This document shows positions 8,446 through 16,386 of a DNA stretch of 64,000 nt, in pieces (position 1 is the stretch's first letter; the number at the start of each line of letters is the position of its first letter). The notes beneath the pieces are model-generated. The model was given only the letters and a program-made list of their open reading frames with translations, had not been told where the DNA came from and made no database searches. The stretch is from a bacterium HR11. GTDB taxonomy: Bacteria; Acidobacteriota; HRBIN11. The stretch spans positions 81,654 through 145,653 of the forward strand of contig BEHN01000004.1 in the NCBI GenBank assembly GCA_002898535.1. Reading direction: 5' to 3'. Position numbers and translations under genes: made by a program.

Positions 8446-8710
8446 TAACAGAGTCGTTCGGCTCGTGAGAATGGCGTCGGAACGGCCTTTCCCAGCGCCC
8501 GGGAAGCACGGTTTTTCAAGCATCCGGCAGATGGGCAGGTCGGCAGATAGGCAGATAGAAGCCGGGTGGGCAAGGATCAGCCCCAGGGCTTTTGGGACCA
8601 TCTGCCCATCTGCCGAACTGCCTATCTGCCAAAGCTTGAAAAATCGTCCTTCCCGGAGGGTCGAAAAAGCCGAATTCATGCGGGTTTTCACGAACCGAGC
8701 GGCTCCGTTA
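8446..8710 (-). repeat. Modular TIR element, class I (copy 2, inverted)
   Basis: A 265-bp element, the reverse complement of 7779-8042 with scattered differences. It reads TAACAGAGTCGTTCGG at the left and CGAACCGAGCGGCTCCGTTA at the right. The right end at 8710 is adjacent to the AGGAGG ribosome site (8710-8715) of the next gene, so the element's edge sits at the translation signal of the transporter. Confidence 0.85.
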
Positions 8711-8721
8711 GGAGGTCGTGG

Positions 8722-10062
8722 ATGTTACGGCGGGTGGCGGCCGTCCTCACGCGGTGGAGTCTCCGGTGGGTCCCGGACGCCTGGATCATCGCCGTCGCCC
8801 TGACGGTCATGACCTTCGGCCTGGGCCTGGTGTTTACGCCCCGGGGCCTGTACGGGTTGATTCGGGATTGGGGCGACGGCTTCTGGACCCTCCACAGCTT
8901 TGCGATGCAGATGTGCCTGATCGTGATCACGGGGTCGATTCTGGCCGACGCCCGGCCCGTACGGGCCTGCCTGAACGGTCTGGCCGGTCTACCCCGGACG
9001 CCCCGGCAGACGGTCGCCCTGATGGCCTCGGTCTCGATGCTCCTGGCGTGGTTCCACTGGGGCCTGTCGCTCATCGGAAGCGCCGTCTTGGCGCGGGCGA
9101 TGGCCCGCCGTCAGCGGGGCGTGGACTACGGGCTCCTCGTCTGCACGGCCTACCTCGGCCTGGGCGGCGTGTGGCACGCGGGTCTTTCAGCTTCGGCGCC
9201 GCTCCTGGTGGCGACGCCCCAGCACTTCATGGAGGCCGAGATGGGCCGAGTGCCGGTCACGGAGACGATCTTGCGGCCCTTCAACCTGGGCCTGACCTGC
9301 CTGGTCGTGGTCGTCTGGACGGCCCTGGCGGCCCTCCTGCATCCCCGGCCCGAGGACACCGTCGAGGCGGACCCGTCGCTGTTCCAGGAAGCCCCGGAGG
9401 CGGCCGCGCCCCGACGGCCGATGACGCCGGCCGAATGGCTGGCCCACACGCCGTGGGTCAATCTCCTCGTCGCCGGAGCGGGCTTTGCGTGGCTGGTCGG
9501 CTACTTTCGGAGTCGCGGCCTGGCGGGGCTGACCATCGACACGGTCAACTTCGGGTTCCTGCTACTGGGGATTCTCCTGCATGGGACGCCGGCGGCCTTC
9601 CTGCGGTCGGCCGCCGAGGCGAGTCGGCACGTGTGGGGGATCATCCTGCAGTTTCCGTTCTATGCGGGGATCTTCGGCCTCATGAAGTCTTCGGGCCTGG
9701 CCGAAGTCATCGCCGGGTGGTTTGCGGCCGTCGCCACGCCGCGGACGTATCCCCTCATCGTCTACTGGTACTCGGGGGTCCTGAACTATTTTGTTCCCTC
9801 CGGCGGTTCCAAGTGGGTCATCGAGGCGGCCTACATCGTCCGGGCGGCCCGACAATTGGGCGTCGGTATGCCCGAGACGGTCCTGGCCTATGCCTGGGGA
9901 GACATGATGACGGACGTCATCCAGCCGTTCTGGGCGATTCCCCTCTTGAGCATCGCCCGACTTGAATTCCGGCATATCCTGGGATATGCTATCGTGTTCT
10001 TCATCGTCTACGTGGTCCTCACGTCGGCCGCCTTCTTTCTGCTCCCCGGGTGGGGCACCTGA
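8722..10062 (+). CDS. atoE: Short-chain fatty acid transporter family protein (AtoE-like)
   Basis: Polytopic inner-membrane permease for short-chain fatty acids such as acetoacetate or butyrate, 446 aa. ATG 8722 has AGGAGG at 8710-8715. The open frame upstream belongs to a repeat element and is not coding. Family segments are recognisable: FHWGLSLIGSAVLARAMARR, DYGLLVCTAYLGLGGVWHAG, SASAPLLVATPQHFM and FVPSGGSKWVIEAAYIV. Hydrophobic helices run over the whole length. No CoA-transferase or thiolase gene adjoins it; a thiolase lies far away at 53-54 kb. The NtrC-type regulator and kinase at 4.4-7.2 kb could correspond to AtoC/AtoS, but that link is by analogy only. Confidence 0.85.
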   Translation: MLRRVAAVLTRWSLRWVPDAWIIAVALTVMTFGLGLVFTPRGLYGLIRDWGDGFWTLHSFAMQMCLIVITGSILADARPVRACLNGLAGLPRTPRQTVALMASVSMLLAWFHWGLSLIGSAVLARAMARRQRGVDYGLLVCTAYLGLGGVWHAGLSASAPLLVATPQHFMEAEMGRVPVTETILRPFNLGLTCLVVVVWTALAALLHPRPEDTVEADPSLFQEAPEAAAPRRPMTPAEWLAHTPWVNLLVAGAGFAWLVGYFRSRGLAGLTIDTVNFGFLLLGILLHGTPAAFLRSAAEASRHVWGIILQFPFYAGIFGLMKSSGLAEVIAGWFAAVATPRTYPLIVYWYSGVLNYFVPSGGSKWVIEAAYIVRAARQLGVGMPETVLAYAWGDMMTDVIQPFWAIPLLSIARLEFRHILGYAIVFFIVYVVLTSAAFFLLPGWGT

Positions 10063-10342
10063 AGGCGGACTTCCAAACTCGCCGTCCCCGAATTAGGCCA
10101 TAGACTATAGACCACGGACCACAGACTGCAGACCCGATCCATCGGGTGTTCTTCTGGCGAGTGGCGAATAGCGAATGGCGAGTGGCGAATGGTACCTGTC
10201 GCTACTCGCTATTCGCTGTTCGCCCCTTCGACCTATCCACCTACCAAAAATGGAACGGGCCCAGGAGATCAAGGTAATTGACAGCCGGGGTCGGTTCAAT
10301 AGAATGTAGGACCCCCTACGGCGGGATGACCGGAGGTGCCCG
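10063..10342. repeat. Spacer with inverted word repeats (CATAGAC and GCGAATGG families)
   Basis: At about 10095-10135 there are CATAGACTATAGACCACGGA-type words. At 10155-10225 there are GCGAATGGCGAGTGGCGAAT words followed by their inverse (CGCTACTCGCTATTCGCTG), forming a long imperfect hairpin. The same families recur at 34.9-35.2, 35.9, 48.3, 51.6 and 59.5 kb. No gene is seen. Confidence 0.75.
10278..10305 (+). promoter_or_regulatory. Candidate sigma-70 promoter of the Rieske/cytochrome b operon
   Basis: TTGACA (10278-10283), 16 bases, TAGAAT (10300-10305), about 38 bases before the Rieske start codon. The boxes match consensus at six and five positions. It lies just after the word-repeat array. 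Confidence 0.5.
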
Positions 10343-10870
10343 ATGGCCGCCGAGGAAGTAAAGACCGAAAGCGGCGTCACGCGACGGCAGTTCATCGTCT
10401 CGTGGGTCGGCCTGAGCTGGGCCGCTTTCATTGCGTCCGTCTTAGCGATGCTGGGGACGTGGCTCCGGTATTTCTATCCGCGAGTCCTCTTTGAGCCGCC
10501 CCAGACCTTCAAGGCGGGCTTTCCGACGGACTACGGTCTGGGCGTCGACGAACGGTGGAAGAACAAGCACCGGGTGTGGATCGTCCGGGACATGGGCGGC
10601 TTCTATGCGATTTATGCCCAATGCACGCATCTGGGGTGTACGCCGAACTGGCTGGCGATGGAGCAGAAATTCAAGTGCCCCTGTCACGGGAGCGGCTTTT
10701 ACATGAGCGGGATCAACTTCGAGGGTCCGGCGCCCCGGCCGCTGGAACGTTGCAAGATATGGCTGGCCGAGGACGGGCAGATCGCCATCGACAAGAGTAT
10801 TCGGTTCCGCTATGAAAAGGGGGAATGGTCGAAGCCGGAGGCGTACCTGCCGATGCCCTATACGGGGTGA
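10343..10870 (+). CDS. qcrA: Rieske [2Fe-2S] protein of quinol-cytochrome c reductase
   Basis: High-potential iron-sulfur subunit of a bc/b6f-type complex, 175 aa, passing electrons from quinol to the cytochrome c subunit. It has one N-terminal helix (WVGLSWAAFIASVLAMLGTW) after a TRRQF motif that resembles a Tat signal. The Rieske cluster boxes are CTHLGC and CPCHGSGF, with both Cys/His pairs intact. ATG 10343 follows CCGGAGGTGCCCG, a good ribosome site. It is the first gene of a four-gene set: Rieske, cytochrome b N-half, cytochrome b C-half, octaheme cytochrome. Assembly by the Tat pathway is usual for this subunit, and tatA lies 2.6 kb upstream. Confidence 0.95.
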   Translation: MAAEEVKTESGVTRRQFIVSWVGLSWAAFIASVLAMLGTWLRYFYPRVLFEPPQTFKAGFPTDYGLGVDERWKNKHRVWIVRDMGGFYAIYAQCTHLGCTPNWLAMEQKFKCPCHGSGFYMSGINFEGPAPRPLERCKIWLAEDGQIAIDKSIRFRYEKGEWSKPEAYLPMPYTG

Positions 10871-11006
10871 GGGGAGGCGAGCGTCGGTGTTGGGTGTTAG
10901 GTGTAGGGGGTAGGGTCGGGTCCTTGGAAGGACCGAACACCTAACACCGAACACCCGGCATCGACATCTTGCATCCGGCGATTCCCAGTCGTTCGAGGTA
11001 GCCGGT
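10871..11006. repeat. Inverted GTGTTAGGTGT word repeat between qcrA and qcrB
   Basis: GGTGTTGGGTGTTAGGTGT at about 10889-10907 faces ACACCTAACACCGAACACC at about 10936-10956, a long imperfect stem-loop inside an operon. It could attenuate or stabilise the transcript. Related words occur at 24.89, 51.43 and 55.57 kb. Confidence 0.7.
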
Positions 11007-11789
11007 ATGGCCGAACGAGGTTTATGGACACGGATTCGGAAGTCCCAAGTCTGGCGTTCGATGTTCCGACATGACATCCCGAAGGACGCGCGGGGGCGCT
11101 CCTTAGCCGTCCTCTCCAACGTATTCCTGCACCTGCATCCCGTGAAGGTCCGCAAGAACGGCCTCAAGCTTAGCTACACGTGGTGCATGGGGGGCCTGTC
11201 CTTCTTCTTGTTCCTGGTCGAGACGGTCACGGGCGTGCTCCTGATGTTCTACTACCGGCCGACGGCGCAGTACGCCTACTTTGACATCGTGGACCTCCGG
11301 GAGCAGATTCCCTTTGGGATCATGCGGGAGATCCACCGGTGGGGCGCTCACCTGATGGTCCTGTCCGTATGGCTCCACATGCTTCGCGTCTTCTTGACAG
11401 GGTCCTACAAGCCGCCGCGGGAGTTCAACTGGGTCGTCGGGGTGAACTTGCTGGTCCTGACCCTGCTGTTGAGCTTCACGGGCTATCTCCTCCCGTGGGA
11501 CCAGTTGGCCATCTGGGCCGTCACGGTCGGGACGAACATGGCCCGGGCGACGCCTCTGTTGGGTCATGAGGGGCCGGGGGCGGCACTCCTGAAGCTGGGC
11601 GACCTCCAGCTCATCCACATCGGGAGCGACGTGCGGTTTGCCCTCCTGTCCGGTCGTTTCATCGGGGAGGCGACGTTAAATCGTTTTTATATCCTACATT
11701 GTGTATTTTTCCCACTTATCGTGGCGACCCTGATCGCCGTCCACTTCTGGCGAGTCCGGAAGGACGGCGGTATCTCGGGACCCCTGTGA
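11007..11789 (+). CDS. qcrB: Cytochrome b N-terminal subunit (b6-like)
   Basis: Four-helix, di-heme cytochrome b part of the quinol-cytochrome c reductase, 260 aa. The bis-His heme ligands are in [15 protein letters not shown] (His spaced 14) and [19 protein letters not shown] (spaced 15), the spacing of b6-type rather than mitochondrial-type proteins. TWCMGG near residue 60 matches the Cys position that covalently holds the extra heme ci/cn in b6f and Firmicutes complexes, so that heme may be present here (inference). The [18 protein letters not shown] region is the quinol-site helix motif. The gene is followed after 33 nt by the C-terminal subunit, so cytochrome b is split as in b6f complexes. 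Confidence 0.93.
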   Translation: MAERGLWTRIRKSQVWRSMFRHDIPKDARGRSLAVLSNVFLHLHPVKVRKNGLKLSYTWCMGGLSFFLFLVETVTGVLLMFYYRPTAQYAYFDIVDLREQIPFGIMREIHRWGAHLMVLSVWLHMLRVFLTGSYKPPREFNWVVGVNLLVLTLLLSFTGYLLPWDQLAIWAVTVGTNMARATPLLGHEGPGAALLKLGDLQLIHIGSDVRFALLSGRFIGEATLNRFYILHCVFFPLIVATLIAVHFWRVRKDGGISGPL

Positions 11790-11822
11790 CAATTCGAATT
11801 CCGAAGGGGGGAGCGAGCCGTC

Positions 11823-12899
11823 ATGCAGTACCTGATGGACCTCGTCAACTGGCTGACGAATCCGCCGATCCTCTTCACGGTGGCCATCGTCGCCTTCTTC
11901 CTGGCTCTTCGTACCCGGTGGGTCTGGACGAACCGGTTTTTCATCATCTGGACGAGCGGGTTGACGCTCTTCTTCTTGGTCAGTTTGGCGCATCCCCACT
12001 TCCGGGAGATCGTCACGAAGGGCGACAACATCCCCATCGTCATCATGGTGTATGCCGTCAGCTTTTTCGTGTGGCTGGGCCTCAAGCAGGCCTATGAGAA
12101 CGACGAACGGATCGCTCGCGGGGAGCCCCCCTGGGAGGCCAGCTTCCAGGGGGAGAAGGAGTACGTCTGGCCGGACCTCGTGTACATCGAGTTTCTGTCG
12201 ACCCTCGTCGTCGGCTTGGGCCTGCTGGTCTGGTCGCTCTTTGTCCCGGCGCCCCTGGAACAGCCGGCCGACCCGACGAACTCGCCGAATCCCTCGAAGG
12301 CCCCGTGGTACTTCCTGGGTTTGCAGGAAATGCTCGTCTACTACGACCCCTGGATCGCCGGTGTCCTCCTGCCGGGCCTGATCATCATCGGCCTGATGTG
12401 CATTCCGTACATCGACGTGAACCCCCGTGGGAATGGCTACTACACGTTTCGGGAACGGAAGGCCGAGATCACGCTGTACCTGTTCGGTTTCCTGATCCTG
12501 TGGTGTCTGTTGATCTTCATCGGGACGTTCCTGCGGGGGCCGAACTGGAACTTTTTCGGCCTGTATGAGGAGTGGGACATCCACAAGGTCGAACCCCTGA
12601 CGAACGTGGACTTATCCGAATACTTCTGGATTCGTCTGCTGGGCCAGCCCCTGCCGGCCCAGTGGTACGTCCGGGAGGCGCCGGGCCTCGTCCTGGTCGT
12701 CCTGTACCTCTTTGGCCTGCCGCCCCTCCTGGCGAAGACATTCCTGCGTCGGTATTACGAGAAAATGGGCTTTATCCGATATAACATTTTCGTCCTGCTC
12801 CTGCTGATCATGCTCAGCATGCCGATCAAGATGTACCTTCGGTGGCTGTTCAACCTGAAGTACATCGTCCACCTGCAGGAGTTTGAGTTCAATATTTAG
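11823..12899 (+). CDS. Cytochrome b C-terminal subunit (subunit IV-like, extended)
   Basis: Membrane subunit completing the quinol oxidation site, 358 aa, much longer than b6f subunit IV (about 160 aa). The N-terminal third has three extra helices (for example ILFTVAIVAFFLAL and FFIIWTSGLTLFFLVSL). The subunit IV-type part starts near residue 125 with VPAPLEQPADPTNSPNPSKA; APWYFLGLQEML corresponds to the PEWY loop of the Qo site, here with PWY. Further C-terminal helices end in a short tail. AAGGGGGGAG precedes ATG 11823. It sits between the b6-like gene and the octaheme cytochrome, so the complex is probably a menaquinol-cytochrome c reductase variant. Confidence 0.9.
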   Translation: MQYLMDLVNWLTNPPILFTVAIVAFFLALRTRWVWTNRFFIIWTSGLTLFFLVSLAHPHFREIVTKGDNIPIVIMVYAVSFFVWLGLKQAYENDERIARGEPPWEASFQGEKEYVWPDLVYIEFLSTLVVGLGLLVWSLFVPAPLEQPADPTNSPNPSKAPWYFLGLQEMLVYYDPWIAGVLLPGLIIIGLMCIPYIDVNPRGNGYYTFRERKAEITLYLFGFLILWCLLIFIGTFLRGPNWNFFGLYEEWDIHKVEPLTNVDLSEYFWIRLLGQPLPAQWYVREAPGLVLVVLYLFGLPPLLAKTFLRRYYEKMGFIRYNIFVLLLLIMLSMPIKMYLRWLFNLKYIVHLQEFEFNI

Positions 12900-13135
12900 G
12901 GGAATTCGGCCATTCGGGAGTTCGGCAGTCGGGGAGCGGACCGACCTGACAAGTCCGTCAGAATCTCTCTGGGAAGAGGCTTTTTGAGAATCGCTTTAAA
13001 CGGACCGCAAGCCCTTTGAAAGCTTCAAGCATGGTCTGCTCACCGACCGATGGCCTCAAGGCGTCCCATCCCGCTCGCCCGACTGCCGAATTCCCGGATG
13101 GCCGGATTCCCGAATGGCCATGGGGAGATGGCTTT
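12900..13135 (+). repeat. Type-2 dispersed repeat upstream of the octaheme cytochrome gene
   Basis: 12900-12933 and 13075-13120 hold TTCGGGAGTTCGGCAG-type words. Between them, 12934-13080 is a ~147-bp unit that recurs inverted and about 90% identical at 20415-20560. In both places it lies directly upstream of a gene and is read in the gene's direction. The unit can be translated as MKASxMVxSPTDGLKASH, but the frame runs into word repeats, so I do not call it coding. A 5' regulatory or structured RNA role is possible. Confidence 0.75.
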
Positions 13136-16036
13136 ATGCCGGCGCCGACGAAAGGAATGCCGACGTTTTATGACATGGTTCGTCTCCATCGGGTATTCTT
13201 CATCCTGAGTGCCCTCTGGTTTGTCCTCCTCGTCTTCATGGTGTGGCAAGACTACCGACGGGAATGGCACCGCTATCAGCGGGAGTTCCGGAAGGTCGAG
13301 ATGGAACGTGCTCAGCTCGCCCTCCGGGCGGCCGAGCAGTCGCCAGAAGCCCAGAAGCTCCGGGAATTACGGGCCCAGCTCCGGCAGGTCGAACAGCGGT
13401 TGGCCGCCAAAAAGGACGAGATCCGGGCCCTCGAACGGGAGCTGGCCGGTCTGGAAGCCCGTCGGTACGTCGAGGACCAGCAGTGGCGGTTCGCCAAGTC
13501 CGAGCGGGACAGCCTTCGTTACATGTACGAGGTCGCCCTGAACGAGAATCATCCCGACGTGGAGCGGCGGCGTCGACGCCTCGAAGAGGCCGAGCGCCGG
13601 GTCGATGCCGCCTTTGAAGCCCTCAAGGCCCTGGACGAACAGATCGAACGGGTCCATCAGGAGCTGGCCCGGCTGACGGGCGAGCGGGCCCGCATCGAGA
13701 AGGAACTCCAGCTCTTAGCCGGTAAAGTCGAGACCCTGGAAAAGCGTCTGAGCGAGCTGAAGCCCAGCCTCGTCAACTATCTTCGGGACCTCCCCCTCCT
13801 GGACTTCATGGTCCCTTACTTTCAAATCCGCCAAGTCTACCTCAGCGACCTTTACTACGACGTCAACTTCCGGCTCGTCGAGCGGGCCGACCGTTGTATG
13901 ACCTGCCACCTGGCCATCGACCGACCCGACTTCCAAGAGTATCGCCGACAGCCCTTTAAGGCCCATCCCAAACTCGACCTGATGGTCGGCGGTGCCTCGC
14001 CGCATCCTGTCGAGAGCTTCGGTTGCACGATCTGTCATATGGGCCGGGACCGGGGGACGACGTTCGTCACGGCCGCCCACACGCCGCGGGACGACGTCCA
14101 GAAGCGTCTCTGGCAGGCCAAGTATGACTGGAAGCCCATGGAGCTCTGGGACGACCCCATGCTCCCCCTCCAGTACGCCGAGGCGACCTGCCTGATGTGT
14201 CACCAGGGCCAGCTCTGGGTCCGGGGGGCCGACCGACTCAACCGGGGCCTGGACCTCATCCGACGGGCCGGTTGCTACGGATGCCACAAGATTCCCGGCT
14301 TCGAGTACCTCCGGAAGGCCGGGCCGTCCTTAGAAAAGATCGCCGCCAAGACGACCCCCGAGTGGGTCTTCCGGTGGATCAAAGACCCCCAGAGTTTCCG
14401 CCCGACCTGGATGCCCAAGTTCTTCGACCTGACGAATACCCGGGACGAGTATTACCGTCGGCGGAATCACGTCGAGGCCCTGGCCATCACGGCTTATCTC
14501 TTTGAGAAGTCCCAGAAGGAGACCTATCCGCCCGTCCCCGTCCCTGGGGACCCCGCTCGCGGTGAACAGCTCGTCAAGAACCTGGGCTGTCTCGGATGTC
14601 ATACCCTGGACCCTCAGGACTGGGCTCGGACCGACTCGGTCAGCCGACGGAAGTTCGGACCCAACCTGGCGTACATGGGGAGCAAGGTCCGGCCCGAATG
14701 GCTGTTCGCCTGGCTGAAGGACCCCAAGGCCTATTGGCACAAGACCCGGATGCCGAACCTCCGTCTGTCCGACCAGGAGGCCGCCGACATCACGGCTTAC
14801 CTGATGTCTCAGCGGAATCCGGCCTTCGAGGCCGCCCGCCTGCCGGTGCCCGACGAGTCGATCCTGGACGAGATCGCCGCTGAACAATGGATCAACCGCA
14901 TGACGGCGTCGGAGATCCAGGCCAAGCTCCGACAGATGTCGCTTCGCGAAAAGCTCGTCTTCGTCGGCGAGCGCATGATCGCCCGGTACGGCTGTTTCGG
15001 CTGTCACGACATTCCCGGCTTTGAGACGACGCAAGCCATCGGGACGGAGCTTTCCGAGGAGGGCGACAAACCCATCGTGCGGCTGGACTTCGGGTACCAG
15101 AAGATTCCCCACACCCGATGGGACTGGTTCCGGACGAAGTTGAAGGACCCCCGCATCTTCGACGTCGGCCGGGAGGTCAAGCCCTGGGAAAAGCTCCGGA
15201 TGCCCCAGTTCGCCTTCTCCGATGACGACATCGACGCCATCGTGACGGTCATCCTCGGGCTGAAGAAGACGAACATCCTGGGGCCGACCAAGGTTCGACG
15301 CCTGACGCCCCGAGAGGAAGCCGTGTGGGCCGGCTGGCGCATCCTGGAGGAGCACAACTGCATCGGATGCCACCAGATCGGCCACGTCGGCGGGGACATC
15401 CGGGGCTTCATGCAAGAGGCCGGTATCGAACCCGGCCTGTGGCCGCCTGTCTTGAAATACGAAGACCGGCCCGGTCCGGGCGCGAAGGTCCGGACGGACT
15501 GGCTGTATCAATTCCTCAAGGCCCCCTATCCGATTCGGGTCTGGCTTCAGGTCCGCATGCCGACCTTCGGCCTGACTGACGAGGAGGTCAACACCCTGAT
15601 CCGGGCCTTCGCCTCGATGGACAACGTGACCTATCCCTTCGAGGAGGCCTGGTACCAGAAGCCGCCCCAGGACTACGTGGCCATGGGGAAGGTCCTGTTC
15701 GATAAGCTTCAGTGCATCCGGTGCCACATCGTGAGCGCCCAAGCGGTCGGCGCTGGCGAGGCGGCCGCCTTCGCTCCGAACCTGGAGCTCGTCCGGTCCC
15801 GTCTCCGGCCGGACTGGCTCGTCCAGTGGCTGAAGGACCCGAACGCCATCATGCCCGGCACCCGGATGCCGACCTATCCGTGGGGCGAGACCCTCCGGTC
15901 GTTGGACCCCACCATCGACCCCGACCCGAATAAGCAGGTCCTGGCCGTCCGTAATTACCTGCTCAACTTCTCGGCGGCCTCCGCCTCAGCTTCGACGGCG
16001 ACCCGACCTGCCTTGACCCAACGGACTTCTCCGTAA
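13136..16036 (+). CDS. Octaheme c-type cytochrome with N-terminal membrane anchor and coiled coil
   Basis: Large exported electron carrier, 966 aa, probably the cytochrome c part of the reductase encoded just upstream. ATG 13136 follows GGGGAG at about 13122. Order: membrane helix (VFFILSALWFVLLVFMVW), about 200 residues of charged coiled coil rich in Glu/Arg/Leu, then eight CxxCH heme sites: CMTCH, CTICH, CLMCH, CYGCH, CLGCH, CFGCH, CIGCH and CIRCH. Several heme segments repeat a mono-heme domain pattern with WLKDP and TRMP(N/T), so the region arose by duplication of small cytochrome c domains; the Met of RMP is the likely sixth ligand. The long coiled coil before the hemes is unusual and may reach across the periplasm or oligomerise. 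Confidence 0.9.
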   Translation: MPAPTKGMPTFYDMVRLHRVFFILSALWFVLLVFMVWQDYRREWHRYQREFRKVEMERAQLALRAAEQSPEAQKLRELRAQLRQVEQRLAAKKDEIRALERELAGLEARRYVEDQQWRFAKSERDSLRYMYEVALNENHPDVERRRRRLEEAERRVDAAFEALKALDEQIERVHQELARLTGERARIEKELQLLAGKVETLEKRLSELKPSLVNYLRDLPLLDFMVPYFQIRQVYLSDLYYDVNFRLVERADRCMTCHLAIDRPDFQEYRRQPFKAHPKLDLMVGGASPHPVESFGCTICHMGRDRGTTFVTAAHTPRDDVQKRLWQAKYDWKPMELWDDPMLPLQYAEATCLMCHQGQLWVRGADRLNRGLDLIRRAGCYGCHKIPGFEYLRKAGPSLEKIAAKTTPEWVFRWIKDPQSFRPTWMPKFFDLTNTRDEYYRRRNHVEALAITAYLFEKSQKETYPPVPVPGDPARGEQLVKNLGCLGCHTLDPQDWARTDSVSRRKFGPNLAYMGSKVRPEWLFAWLKDPKAYWHKTRMPNLRLSDQEAADITAYLMSQRNPAFEAARLPVPDESILDEIAAEQWINRMTASEIQAKLRQMSLREKLVFVGERMIARYGCFGCHDIPGFETTQAIGTELSEEGDKPIVRLDFGYQKIPHTRWDWFRTKLKDPRIFDVGREVKPWEKLRMPQFAFSDDDIDAIVTVILGLKKTNILGPTKVRRLTPREEAVWAGWRILEEHNCIGCHQIGHVGGDIRGFMQEAGIEPGLWPPVLKYEDRPGPGAKVRTDWLYQFLKAPYPIRVWLQVRMPTFGLTDEEVNTLIRAFASMDNVTYPFEEAWYQKPPQDYVAMGKVLFDKLQCIRCHIVSAQAVGAGEAAAFAPNLELVRSRLRPDWLVQWLKDPNAIMPGTRMPTYPWGETLRSLDPTIDPDPNKQVLAVRNYLLNFSAASASASTATRPALTQRTSP

Positions 16037-16386
16037 CTCGGCCATTCGGGAATTCGGCAGGTCGGCAGAGGGCGGGGGTGTCCTCTCCTCGGGACCGCCC
16101 GTCACGGCAGTGTCCGACCTCAGAACGCCGGGAGTCATCCGACGTCCGTCCCCTGTCGAGCACGACCCGAAGCACCATTACTTTGTCATCTTGTATTCTT
16201 TGGGAATCCGGACGTCCGGGAACCCGAGAAATTCGTCGGAGACGCTGGGTCTTGGTGGGGATCGGCGTCTTGGTCGGGCCGGCGGTCCAATCTCAGGAGC
16301 GGAAGAATCACGTGTCTATCCGGCGCCTATGGGTGGGTCCTGACGGGAGGGACGGACTGTAGTTCGTACTCCGTCACGCCGTCACG
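16037..16386. other. Convergent spacer, mostly unexplained
   Basis: 16040-16070 is a TTCGGGAATTCGGCAGGTCGG word array just after the cytochrome stop. The rest has no recognised gene, RNA or clear terminator. An open frame ending at 16362 carries a signal-like RRRRWVLVGIGVLVGPAVQS but stops 24 residues later; I do not call it. Confidence 0.4.

Noticed and set aside
16078..16362. 94-codon frame with a signal-like hydrophobic stretch
   Set aside because: No ribosome site, stops shortly after the stretch and matches no family known to me.
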